A stretch of DNA of 64,000 nt. It comes from Microbulbifer sp. VAAF005 (lineage in GTDB: Bacteria; Pseudomonadota; Gammaproteobacteria; Pseudomonadales; Cellvibrionaceae). Under the pieces are notes generated by a model. It saw only the letters and a program-made list of their open reading frames with translations, was not told where the DNA came from and did not search any database. The position numbers and the translations under genes are program-made. The stretch is taken from NCBI RefSeq assembly GCF_030012985.1, contig NZ_CP120233.1:4893001-4957000 (forward strand), in the 5' to 3' direction. How positions within the stretch are numbered: the stretch's first letter is position 1; the number at the start of each line of letters is the position of its first letter. Of this stretch, positions 10,040 through 18,348 are shown in pieces.

Positions 10040-10651
10040 TTAAGCTTTAAAACTGGGGCGCTCTTTAAGTTGTTCACGCCAGCGGACTACGTGGGGGTGC
10101 TCTTCAGTATTGGGTCGTAAGTCCTGAATCTTTCCGAAGTCCATGCAGGTCACCATGGCAATATCTGCTACGGAGAAGTAGTCTTCAACCAAGTATTGAT
10201 GATCTGATAAATGATCGTTAAGGATGCCAATAAATTTCATGGCCTCCTTGCCGCAGTCCTTCCCAAACTCTGGATAAACGTTCATCCGGTCTTTAAAGAA
10301 ACCAGTTACATGCTGAAAATTCATAGCAATGTGATACATCATGTTGAAATCAGCACGACGATTCCACATTTCAACCTGAGCCTTTTCTTTTGCATTTCTG
10401 CCAAATAGAGGGGGCTCTGGATGTAGTTCTTCAATATATCGTTGAATGGCGGCTGATTCGGAAATATGTGTGCCGTCCTCAAGCTCCAGTAAAGGAACTT
10501 TTTTCAAAATATTCTTATTCCCATACTCTGCTGTAAGGTTTTCCCCTTTAGCGATATCTACTGTTACATATTCGATATCCACACCTTTTTCTGCCATAAA
10601 CATGCGAACACGTCGACAGTTTGGTGCTGCTGCGAACTCATAGATTTTCAT
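10040..10651 (-). CDS. Glutathione S-transferase family protein
   Basis: A 203-residue cytosolic GST. The N-terminal thioredoxin-like domain (MKIYEFAAAPNCRRVRMF) has Cys12 at the place of the catalytic residue in beta-like GSTs, and the glutathione-binding stretch VPLLELEDGTHISESAAI is present near 52-69. The C-terminal half is all helical with the SVADIAMVTCMDF capping motif. Likely role is conjugation or thiol chemistry on unknown electrophiles. It is monocistronic, convergent with the M16 gene and divergent from the amidohydrolase at 10742. Confidence 0.88.
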   Translation of the reverse strand: MKIYEFAAAPNCRRVRMFMAEKGVDIEYVTVDIAKGENLTAEYGNKNILKKVPLLELEDGTHISESAAIQRYIEELHPEPPLFGRNAKEKAQVEMWNRRADFNMMYHIAMNFQHVTGFFKDRMNVYPEFGKDCGKEAMKFIGILNDHLSDHQYLVEDYFSVADIAMVTCMDFGKIQDLRPNTEEHPHVVRWREQLKERPSFKA

Positions 10652-10741
10652 AGAGGCTTCCTCTCGCCTGGGTAATTGCGTAGATTGTGCGATCTTGGTA
10701 AAGGACGTTAAGAATCTAAAAGAGATCTACTGGGGACGACA

Positions 10742-12106
10742 ATGACAACAAAGACCAACCGAAGCTACTTTGTCAACCGCGCAGCCGCCGTGGCTTTGTC
10801 GGTATTTGCTGGGCTTTTTAGTTTACAGGCTGGGGCCGAGAGCATCGCAATTTACGCTGGCAAATTATTTGATAGCAGTAATGGAAAATTATTGGAAGAC
10901 CGCACCATTCATATTGTCGATGGGCGGGTTGAGTCAGTACAGAAGGGGTTTGCCAAGCGCGATCGAGAGCGCTTGGTCGACTTGAGAGAATATACGGTAT
11001 TGCCAGGTTTGATGGATATGCACAGCCATCTCACTTACGAGTTTGGGCCGCGTGCTTATATGGAGTCTTTCAGCTGGAATACTGCCGATTTTACCTTGCG
11101 CGGCGTGGATGCTGCACATCGCACTCTGCAGGCTGGATTCACCACGATTCGAAATCTTGGTGATCACGACAATGTGACTGTGAGTTTACGTAATGCAATC
11201 AACAAAGGCCTGGTGGAAGGTCCGCGTATTTATACGGCGGCAAAGACAATCGCAACTACCGGTGGGCACGCTGACCCCACCAATGGGCTCAGGCAGGACT
11301 TGATGGGAAACCCTGGCCCGGTGGATGGTGTTATTGATGGGCCGATCAGCGCGCGCAAAGCGATTCGTCAGCGCTATAAGGACGGCGCTGACTTGATCAA
11401 GATCACCGCGACTGGTGGAGTCTTGAGTGTGGCAAAGAGCGGCCAGAACCCACAATTTATGCAGGATGAGCTGGAGGCAATTGTTGAGGCTGCTAAGGAC
11501 TATGGTTTCACAGTTGCAGTACATGCCCACGGTAAGGAGGGAATGATTCGCGCAATTCGTGCTGGAGTGGACTCCATTGAGCACGGCACCTATATGGATA
11601 ATGAAGTGATGGACCTGATGCGCCGTAACAACACCTGGTTTGTGCCGACTCTAATGGCTGGTGAGTGGGTGACAGAAAAATCGGCGATTGAAGGCTTCCT
11701 ACCAGACCTGGTGCGCCCGAAAGCCGCGACTATGGGGCCTTTAATGCAGGATACTTTTAGCCGCGCTCACAAGCGCGGAGTAAAAATTGCGTTTGGAACC
11801 GATACCGGTGTTACCCGTCACGGCGATAATGCCCGTGAATTTTTACTGATGGTGCAGGGTGGAATGAGCCCGGCCGATGCATTGCGTTCAGCGACTTGGA
11901 ACGCGGCCCAGCTGCTGCAAGTACAGGATGAACTGGGCAGCATTAGCGAGGGCAAGATAGCTGATATTATCGCTGTGGCTGGAAATCCCCTGGAAGATAT
12001 TTCGGAAATGCAACGGGTTCTGTTTGTAATGAAAGAAGGCGTTATTTACAAAGAGTCCAGCGAGTTGCCAAGTGATGTGTTTCTTGAGCAAGATATCAGC
12101 GGTTAG
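10742..12106 (+). CDS. Exported metal-dependent amidohydrolase (imidazolonepropionase/Xaa-Pro dipeptidase-like)
   Basis: A 454-residue amidohydrolase-superfamily enzyme with a cleavable signal peptide (AVALSVFAGLFSLQAGAES, cut near residue 32). The metal site is visible: HSH in LMDMHSHLT near 98-100, a Lys in GADLIKITATGG that is usually carboxylated, His in VAVHAHG, His in DSIEHGT and Asp in FGTDTGVT. Related periplasmic enzymes hydrolyse dipeptides such as Xaa-Pro or Xaa-Arg, but the substrate here is not determined. Starts at ATG 10742 following a GGGGACGACA stretch. No operon partner. Confidence 0.88.
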   Translation: MTTKTNRSYFVNRAAAVALSVFAGLFSLQAGAESIAIYAGKLFDSSNGKLLEDRTIHIVDGRVESVQKGFAKRDRERLVDLREYTVLPGLMDMHSHLTYEFGPRAYMESFSWNTADFTLRGVDAAHRTLQAGFTTIRNLGDHDNVTVSLRNAINKGLVEGPRIYTAAKTIATTGGHADPTNGLRQDLMGNPGPVDGVIDGPISARKAIRQRYKDGADLIKITATGGVLSVAKSGQNPQFMQDELEAIVEAAKDYGFTVAVHAHGKEGMIRAIRAGVDSIEHGTYMDNEVMDLMRRNNTWFVPTLMAGEWVTEKSAIEGFLPDLVRPKAATMGPLMQDTFSRAHKRGVKIAFGTDTGVTRHGDNAREFLLMVQGGMSPADALRSATWNAAQLLQVQDELGSISEGKIADIIAVAGNPLEDISEMQRVLFVMKEGVIYKESSELPSDVFLEQDISG

Positions 12107-12122
12107 TCGGTAGAGAAGAATG

Positions 12123-12159
12123 GCAGTGAAACAGCAAGGCTGTTGTGCTGTTTCACTGC
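12123..12159. terminator. Long stem-loop between convergent genes
   Basis: A 14-bp perfect stem (12123-12136 with 12146-12159, GCAGTGAAACAGCA type) with a 9-base loop, 17 bases after the amidohydrolase stop. It sits between two convergent genes and could act on both; neither side has a long U run. Confidence 0.55.
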
Positions 12160-12289
12160 TGGCAAGACATTAGCTACTACGGGGCAGCAGGGAAGAATCG
12201 AAATACGCTGTGAATATATTCAAGCCCCGAATGGCCCCAAGCACCGTGTATCCTTCCTGCCTCCGTATGTGAGTAGCTATTGCTCCGTA

Positions 12290-13000
12290 TTAGTCCTCGA
12301 GTTCGTATACCAGATCCAGATTGACGGTAAGGGTGGTTTCTCCCGGCGATATAGGGGTGGAAGCGCTGTCTGCCATCCTGGCCTTTTCAGCGAACATCAT
12401 GGGGCGTGGCATACCGCCGTTGCCATTTTCTGAAATACTGACAATGCGACGCACTTTTGTACCCAGCGCTTTGGCGTACATTTCTGCACGTTCCTGGGCG
12501 TCTTCAAGGGCTTTTTCCCGGGCTTTGGCTTGAACTGGAGCAGGTTCACCAATTTCGAAGCTCGGACCGTTGATCTGGTTGGCTCCAGCGGCAGTAAGAT
12601 TGTCCAAGACCTTGCCGAGTTCATCCAGTTTGCGAACCTTCACGCTGACGGTATTTCGCGCGGTGTAACCAGTGATCCGGGGTTTTTTGTTTTGCTGGTA
12701 CTGGTAGCGCGGAGACAGGTTAACGCCTGTGGTTTGAATATCTTTCTTGTTGATACCCGATTTTTTGATGGCGGCCATTAAAGACTCCATCTGATTGGCG
12801 TTATCGCGCATTGCCTGTTTGCTGTCCTCTGACTCGGTTACCACTCCGACAGAAATTTTTGCGATATCAGGAACCTGACTTGCCTCCCCCCGTGCAGCGA
12901 TGGATACCATGGTCCCCCGGTCTTCTGGAGCCCGCTCGTTACCACAGGCGGTGGCGAGCAGGGCGAGAAGGGAAATTACTGAAATTTTTACTGCTTTCAT
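12290..13000 (-). CDS. SIMPL-domain (DUF541) lipoprotein
   Basis: A 236-residue protein with a lipoprotein signal (LLALLATAC, Cys19) followed by one SIMPL/DUF541 domain covering about 30-234. Landmarks are ISVGVVTESEDSKQAM, INKKDIQTTGVNLSPRYQY, GYTARNTVSVKVRKLDELG and the terminal VNLDLVYELED strand. E. coli YggE is a relative linked to oxidative-stress tolerance; the molecular role is unknown. Expected location is the periplasmic face of a membrane. Transcribed alone, convergent with the amidohydrolase. Confidence 0.88.
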   Translation of the reverse strand: MKAVKISVISLLALLATACGNERAPEDRGTMVSIAARGEASQVPDIAKISVGVVTESEDSKQAMRDNANQMESLMAAIKKSGINKKDIQTTGVNLSPRYQYQQNKKPRITGYTARNTVSVKVRKLDELGKVLDNLTAAGANQINGPSFEIGEPAPVQAKAREKALEDAQERAEMYAKALGTKVRRIVSISENGNGGMPRPMMFAEKARMADSASTPISPGETTLTVNLDLVYELED

Positions 13001-13161
13001 AACGCTTCCTTATCCATTGAGTGCTGATTGTTGCGACGAAAATGGCGCCATTATTTTATAGATTGAATCCTGAACCGCAGCTGAGCCGGTGTGCCTTTTA
13101 GGTGTGAAATATGCTCTAGCGGCGGTGGTAAAAATCACTTTGTCCTCTTTGCTCTGAAGCT

Positions 13162-14328
13162 TTAAGAGTTAAAAACCTGCTGGTAAGTTTCATCCTTATC
13201 GTGATAGATGGCGAATCCCAGCCTGAGAAACTGTTGTCGCCGATCACACAGAACTGCTCGAGCCTTGAGCTCTTCCTGAACCCTCTGTGAGATTTCTGGT
13301 TGTGAGCAGTCAAATGTGAAAAAGTGGCCGTGACCTTCTTCCAGATCATGACAAATCAAGTTGTTGCGATTCAAGATGGGATGGTCTGAGTTATCCATGC
13401 TATTCAGGAATCGGGTTTGCGCATTGAGAACATAGCTATGTATTTTCTCGATGGTAATGCCTTCGCGATGGAATAAATCGAAAATAGCCAGGGCTTTGTA
13501 GAGTGTTGAATAGTCCATGGTCGCCCCAGCAAAGCGCAGCCAATTGTCGCTATATCCGACTTCTCCCGAGCGATTCTCCAGCTCAGCCATTTCTGCGAAC
13601 CAGCCGGTATTTACAGGGCGCAGTGTACAGTTCGCAGGAATTGTCATAAAACACAGGCCTTCACCGGCGCCTAGGTACTTATATGACCCTGCCGTAAAAA
13701 AAACCTTGTCTGCAACGGTTGAAAGATCGATTGGGCGGGCAAAAAAACCGTGATATCCATCGATAACGAATTGTGTGCCATGCGGTTTCTGTTCCGCAAC
13801 CTCCAGCAGCCGGGGAAACACCACACCGGAGTCAAAAAATACCAGGCTGGCATAGGCCAGATGGTATTCATTTTTATGTAGTTCGGTTTCAAATCTTTCC
13901 GCCAGGGTGGCGTAGGGTTCTTTGGCAACTCTTGTTACCTCTACTTGAGGAAGCTCTTCCAGACGTTGTAATTGTCGAGTAAAACTGTAGAACTCTCCGT
14001 CTGTAGTGAGAATGCGCAATGGTTTACTGGGATCGAATGAACTCAGTAGCCGATACACTAGTTCATGGGTATTTGGAGCTATAGCGATCAAGTCTGCCCT
14101 GGGTAGGTTGAGGGATTTTGCAATCGCCGCTTGCCATGAGGGTATCTTCTCCTCAAAAATTGGCCCCCATTTTTCATCGGCCAGAAGTGCTGAATCGCGC
14201 CAGTACTGCTGTACTGCATCAAGGGTAACATCGGGCCAGTAATGGTGGGAGTGGCAAGCCATGTGCAGCATGGAAGAGGGACTGCCACTGGGCGCCTGAA
14301 GGAACTCGCGATAGAATTTTTTATACAT
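13162..14328 (-). CDS. PLP-dependent class V aminotransferase-fold enzyme (kynureninase-like)
   Basis: A 388-residue fold-type I PLP enzyme. The Asp that holds the pyridine nitrogen is in FVIDGYHGFF and the Schiff-base lysine is in TAGSYKYLGAGEG. The N-terminal HMACHSHHYWPDVT and the ADEKWGPIFEEKI segment resemble a kynureninase/cysteine-desulfurase-like subgroup without a settled function. No tryptophan-degradation genes adjoin it, so I do not call it kynureninase. Start ATG 14328; the divergent glyoxalase-like gene begins 75 bases away. Confidence 0.8.
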   Translation of the reverse strand: MYKKFYREFLQAPSGSPSSMLHMACHSHHYWPDVTLDAVQQYWRDSALLADEKWGPIFEEKIPSWQAAIAKSLNLPRADLIAIAPNTHELVYRLLSSFDPSKPLRILTTDGEFYSFTRQLQRLEELPQVEVTRVAKEPYATLAERFETELHKNEYHLAYASLVFFDSGVVFPRLLEVAEQKPHGTQFVIDGYHGFFARPIDLSTVADKVFFTAGSYKYLGAGEGLCFMTIPANCTLRPVNTGWFAEMAELENRSGEVGYSDNWLRFAGATMDYSTLYKALAIFDLFHREGITIEKIHSYVLNAQTRFLNSMDNSDHPILNRNNLICHDLEEGHGHFFTFDCSQPEISQRVQEELKARAVLCDRRQQFLRLGFAIYHDKDETYQQVFNS

Positions 14329-14403
14329 ATGCGTTTAGCTTTAAAAAGCCGATTTATTTGTTATGGGCTGATTGTAGAGCTTGGCAACAAGAAGGAGTAG
14401 AGG

Positions 14404-14844
14404 GTGAAGTACTTACACACGATGGTTCGCGTAACCAATCTGGATGAATCTCTGACATTTTACTGTGAAAAGCTGGGCCTGCAGGTCGTTAGTCGAAATG
14501 ATTATGATAAAGGGCGTTTCACCCTAGTATATCTCGCAGCCCCCGAGGATCTTGAAGCGGCCAGGGAGAATAAGGCCCCGACACTGGAACTCACTTACAA
14601 TTGGGACCCGGAAAGCTACACTGGCGGGCGGAACTTCGGACACCTGGCATATCGGGTAAATGATATTTACGGGGTGTGCCAACGCATGATGGATCAGGGA
14701 GTGGTTATCAACAGACCCCCGAGAGACGGCCATATGGCATTTCTTCGCTCCCCAGATGGGATTTCCATTGAGTTGCTGCAAAGTGGAGAGCCTCTCCCAC
14801 CACAGGAGCCCTGGATGTCTATGGAAAATCAGGGTGAGTGGTAG
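14404..14844 (+). CDS. gloA: Lactoylglutathione lyase-like VOC-family protein
   Basis: A 146-residue VOC-fold protein close to glyoxalase I, which turns the methylglyoxal-glutathione hemithioacetal into S-lactoylglutathione. Candidate metal ligands are His5 (KYLHTMVRV), Glu in TLELTYNW, His in GHLAYRV and Glu in SIELLQSG, the usual HEHE set. The start is GTG 14404, supported by AAGGAG eight bases upstream. The C-terminal tail after QSGEPLPP is a little longer than in the short GloA forms. It is upstream of, and may be co-transcribed with, the patatin-like gene. Confidence 0.85.
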   Translation: MKYLHTMVRVTNLDESLTFYCEKLGLQVVSRNDYDKGRFTLVYLAAPEDLEAARENKAPTLELTYNWDPESYTGGRNFGHLAYRVNDIYGVCQRMMDQGVVINRPPRDGHMAFLRSPDGISIELLQSGEPLPPQEPWMSMENQGEW

Positions 14845-14900
14845 TCCGGGATAGTTGAAACCTGAGATAAATTCTGACGGCCAAGAAAAAGAGAAAGTGA

Positions 14901-16004
14901 GTGAAAAATACCAGTTGTATTCTACTGGCCGGAGAGACGGCTGCGCGGCGCATACGTGAAGAGGGATTGTCCCAGAGGCAATTTTCGACGCTGGTCGGCG
15001 CTTCCGGCGGTCCCAAGTGGCTGGTGATTAGCCAGTTGGATCGGGTATTGATGGGGGAGTTCTTCAAAGGGCGGGGCGAACCAATTGTCACCTTGGGATC
15101 ATCTATCGGTAGTTTTCGCAACATGTGTTACGCAATGGCAGAGCCGCTGTCAGCACTTGAGCGATTAGAGCATCACTACATTTACCAAACCTATTCAGAC
15201 AAACCTTCCCCTGAGGAGATTACTGCCGGCGGTCGCAAGATGCTACAGGCAGTGTTGGGTGCTGAAGGTGCTCGCGAGGTAGTGGAAAATCCCATTTGGC
15301 ACAGCCACTTTGTGGCGGTCAGGGGCAGGGGGCCACTGGCCAGTGAAAACAAGGCACTGTTGGCGCCGGCATTACTCGCCTCGGCACTGGCAAATGCTGT
15401 ATCTCGCAACAGCCTGAGCGCTTTTTGGGAGCGGGTGGTTTTTCATTCGCAAGAGTCGGCAGGCATTCACTTCCAGAACCTGAGCACCGAAAATATTCCG
15501 CTGACTGAGCAGAATACCTGTGCTGCTGTACTGGCCAGTGGCTGTATCCCTTTGGTTATGACAGGGGTGCAGACACCGGAGGGAGCTCCACAGGGTAATT
15601 ATCGCGATGGCGGTATCACCGATTATCACTTTGATCTGCGCTTTCGCCACCCCCAGGGCCTAGTGCTCTACCCGCACTTTTTCCCCTATATGGTGCCCGG
15701 CTGGTTTGATAAAGGGCTCTCCTGGCGACGGGTTCGCGGAGATGCCATGCAATCCACTCTGGTTGTGGCTCCTTCGCCCAAATTCGTTGCCTCCTTGCCC
15801 TATGGCAAAATTCCAGACCGCAATGATTTCTACAAGCTCGACCGTGAAGACCGTTTGAAGTACTGGGGGCGGGTGGTTGATCTCAGTCGCCGGGTGGCAG
15901 ATGATTTTTATGAAATTTGGCAAAGTGGCCGGGCAACTGAACATCTAATTGAGGTGGGTGCGGAGGATGTCCCTCATATGTTGGAGCAGGTCAGGGCAGC
16001 ATAG
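14901..16004 (+). CDS. Patatin-like phospholipase-family protein
   Basis: A 367-residue patatin-fold hydrolase with a Ser-Asp dyad: nucleophile Ser in GSSIG (near residue 57) and Asp in YRDGGITDY. The oxyanion-type glycine motif near the start reads GASGGPKW rather than the classical GGGxRG, which sets it apart from typical bacterial phospholipases. No signal peptide or membrane segment is seen. The start is GTG 14901 with only a weak A/G-rich ribosome site. It ends two bases before the GntR regulator ATG, so the two are almost certainly one operon. Lipid or acyl substrate is unknown. Confidence 0.75.
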   Translation: MKNTSCILLAGETAARRIREEGLSQRQFSTLVGASGGPKWLVISQLDRVLMGEFFKGRGEPIVTLGSSIGSFRNMCYAMAEPLSALERLEHHYIYQTYSDKPSPEEITAGGRKMLQAVLGAEGAREVVENPIWHSHFVAVRGRGPLASENKALLAPALLASALANAVSRNSLSAFWERVVFHSQESAGIHFQNLSTENIPLTEQNTCAAVLASGCIPLVMTGVQTPEGAPQGNYRDGGITDYHFDLRFRHPQGLVLYPHFFPYMVPGWFDKGLSWRRVRGDAMQSTLVVAPSPKFVASLPYGKIPDRNDFYKLDREDRLKYWGRVVDLSRRVADDFYEIWQSGRATEHLIEVGAEDVPHMLEQVRAA

Positions 16005-16006
16005 GT

Positions 16007-16672
16007 ATGGTGCAGGAATTTAACAGTCCCCAGGAAGAGTACCGCACAACCCAGGAGAGGGTTTATTTTCAGGTGCGGGATGCCATTCTGCGGGGAAAGT
16101 TTTTGCCGGGTAGGGCGATTACTATCCGGGGTCTGGCCTCGGAGCTTAATTGCAGTCCAATGCCGGTTCGCGAAGCGTTGCGTCGCCTGACCTCGGAGCG
16201 GGCCCTTGAGCTGTCAGATACCCGCCGGGTCAGGGTGCCGACAATGACCCCGGAAAAACTGGCAGAGATTTGTGCCGCTCGCGTGGCCCTGGAGTGTCAG
16301 GCCGCTGAACAGGCACTGCCATTGGTCGGGGATGCTGAATTAGCGCAACTTCGGGAGCTGGATGAGCGTGTAACAGAAGCTCTCGCTCAGAAAGACATCG
16401 AGCGCTATGTAACTACTAATCTGGAATTTCACTTTACCCTTTATCGCCTGGGGCAGCCCCATATCATCCTGTCCCTTATCGAGAGCCTGTGGCTACAGAC
16501 AGCTCCCCTCCAGCACTTGGTTTTCCAGCGCTTTGGCGTGCAGGAGCTGCCAGACCGGCATCAAGATCTGCTCGAAGCTATTGCCAGTAAAGATGAGTTG
16601 AAGGTGCGCAAAGCCATTCAGCAGGATATTGAAGAGGGGCTCGGCTCTATCTCTGCAGAGGAGCTGCTGTAG
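16007..16672 (+). CDS. GntR-family transcriptional regulator (FadR/FCD subfamily)
   Basis: A 221-residue regulator. The N-terminal winged helix covers about 15-80 (AILRGKFLPGRAITIRGLA, then SPMPVREALRRLTSERAL) and the rest is an FCD ligand-binding helical domain with conserved LEFHFTLYRLG. FCD regulators usually bind small carboxylates or amines. It immediately follows the patatin-like gene and precedes an aminotransferase and a glutamine synthetase-like gene, which makes it the natural local regulator. Ligand and operator are not known. Confidence 0.88.
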   Translation: MVQEFNSPQEEYRTTQERVYFQVRDAILRGKFLPGRAITIRGLASELNCSPMPVREALRRLTSERALELSDTRRVRVPTMTPEKLAEICAARVALECQAAEQALPLVGDAELAQLRELDERVTEALAQKDIERYVTTNLEFHFTLYRLGQPHIILSLIESLWLQTAPLQHLVFQRFGVQELPDRHQDLLEAIASKDELKVRKAIQQDIEEGLGSISAEELL

Positions 16673-16795
16673 CGGCTCCTTCCCCCCAGTTGACTATTTA
16701 GTTCCCTTTTTTTCTCCTCGCACTGGCGCGATTCGACCTTATGTTTTCGGTAAGGGCAGATAGACCTTGCGCTTCTGTCGATGGCCCCACTAGAA

Positions 16796-16805
16796 TGTGA
16801 TCACA
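16796..16805. promoter_or_regulatory. Perfect 10-base palindrome TGTGATCACA upstream of the aminotransferase
   Basis: The palindrome lies 78 bases ahead of the aminotransferase ATG in the 210-base gap after the GntR gene. It could be the operator of that regulator, or a chance palindrome; it lacks the 6-base spacer of a CRP site. No -10/-35 pair stands out. Confidence 0.3.
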
Positions 16806-16882
16806 AATTAGTGGTAACGATTTGGCCTTTTGAGCCCGATTGGTGGGCGCTGAGCAAGGCCTGTGAAAGCCAGGAGAGAAAT

Positions 16883-18232
16883 ATGAACAAGACTGAGCTG
16901 CAGCAACACGACCGTGAGCACCTGCTACACCCATTTACTGACTTCCATGACTTGGGCCAGCAGGGGACCCGTGTGATTACCAGCGCCGAGGGCGCTTACA
17001 TCACCGATATTGATGGCAACAAAATGCTTGATGGCATGTCAGGCCTCTGGTGTTGCAACCTCGGCTACAGCCGCAAAGAAATCAGCAATGCGATCTACGA
17101 GCAGCTGAATACCCTGCCTTTCTATAACAGCTTCTTCCAGTGCACTACGGTGCCCTCGATTGAACTCGCCGACGCCCTGGCTGAAGTGACCCCGGCGCAT
17201 ATGAACAATGTGTTCTTCACGGGTTCCGGTTCCGAGGCAAATGATACTAACCTGCGCCTGATCCGCCGTTTCTGGGATATCCAGGAAAAGCCGGAGAAGC
17301 GCATCGTTATTTCCCGTAAGAATGGCTATCACGGCTCTACCATTGCCGGTGCCAGCCTGGGTGGCATGAGCGGTATGCACAAGCAATTCCAGCCGCTCGA
17401 CTACATTGAGTACGTACAGCAGCCCTACTGGTTTGGTGAGGGCGGCGATATGTCTCCAGAGGAGTTTGGTATCCAAGCGGCTCGCAGCCTGGATGAGAAA
17501 ATCCAGGAGCTGGGCCCGGATAATGTTGCGGCGTTTATCGCTGAGCCAATCCAGGGTGCTGGCGGCGTAATTATCCCGCCGGAAACCTACTGGCCGGAAG
17601 TCAAGAAGGTGCTGGACCAGTACGACATCCTGCTGGTGATGGATGAAGTGATTTTTGGTTTCGGTCGTACCGGTGAGTGGTTCGGTGCCGACTATTATGG
17701 CATGAAGCCCGACCTGATGACTTTCGCCAAAGCAGTAACCAATGGCTACTTCCCCCTGGGCGGTACCATGGTGAGTGATCGTGTCGCTGAGGTGATCAAA
17801 ACCAAAGGTGGCGAGTTTACCCACGGTTACACCTACTCCGCGCACCCGGCTGCCTGTATGGCAGGTCTGGCAACTATCAATATTCTGCGCAACGAGAAGA
17901 TTATCGAGAATGTCCGCGATGTAACCGGCCCCTACCTGTCCAAGCGTTGGGCTGAACTGGCGGAGCATCCGATCGTTGGCGAAACCCGCAGTCTGGGTAT
18001 GGTCGGTGCCTTGGAGCTGGTAAAAGATAAGGCCAGCCGCGCTCGTTTTGATGATGACTGCACCGCTGGTGCGGTATGTCGTGACCTGAGTATCAAGCAC
18101 GGTTTAGTGATGCGCGCCGTTGGCGATGCCATGGTTATCGCACCACCGCTGATTATGACCACTGAACAGGTCGATGAGCTGGTAGAAAAAGCGCACCGCG
18201 CCCTGGACGACACTGCTAAAGCACTGGCGTAA
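16883..18232 (+). CDS. Class III aminotransferase (omega-amine/putrescine:pyruvate type)
   Basis: A 449-residue fold-type I aminotransferase. Lys283 in TFAKAVTNGY is the Schiff-base lysine, the Asp in VMDEVIFGFGRTG binds the PLP nitrogen, and GSGSEANDTN with NGYHGSTIAGASLGG binds phosphate. The family includes SpuC, which moves an amino group from putrescine to pyruvate, and other omega-amino acid:pyruvate aminotransferases. The gene could be read from 16781, but ATG 16883 has AGGAGA at the right distance and gives normal family length. The next gene is a glutamine synthetase-like ligase, supporting a polyamine role. Confidence 0.9.
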   Translation: MNKTELQQHDREHLLHPFTDFHDLGQQGTRVITSAEGAYITDIDGNKMLDGMSGLWCCNLGYSRKEISNAIYEQLNTLPFYNSFFQCTTVPSIELADALAEVTPAHMNNVFFTGSGSEANDTNLRLIRRFWDIQEKPEKRIVISRKNGYHGSTIAGASLGGMSGMHKQFQPLDYIEYVQQPYWFGEGGDMSPEEFGIQAARSLDEKIQELGPDNVAAFIAEPIQGAGGVIIPPETYWPEVKKVLDQYDILLVMDEVIFGFGRTGEWFGADYYGMKPDLMTFAKAVTNGYFPLGGTMVSDRVAEVIKTKGGEFTHGYTYSAHPAACMAGLATINILRNEKIIENVRDVTGPYLSKRWAELAEHPIVGETRSLGMVGALELVKDKASRARFDDDCTAGAVCRDLSIKHGLVMRAVGDAMVIAPPLIMTTEQVDELVEKAHRALDDTAKALA

Positions 18233-18348
18233 CATAGCGGCAAGATACTCTGTTGCAGAGGCGGTCTGATACCCCGTTTTCCATGATTTGAATGGAAAAG
18301 GGATGCCGGGCCGTCTCTGCGTTTAGATTGGATCACCCCAGGCACCTT

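Noticed and set aside
13162..14328. Naming the class V enzyme kynureninase
   Set aside because: Fold and Lys site fit, but there are no tryptophan-pathway neighbours and the substrate segments are not diagnostic.
16796..16805. TGTGATCACA as a CRP site
   Set aside because: The half-sites lack the 6-base spacer of CRP; kept only as a possible GntR operator.
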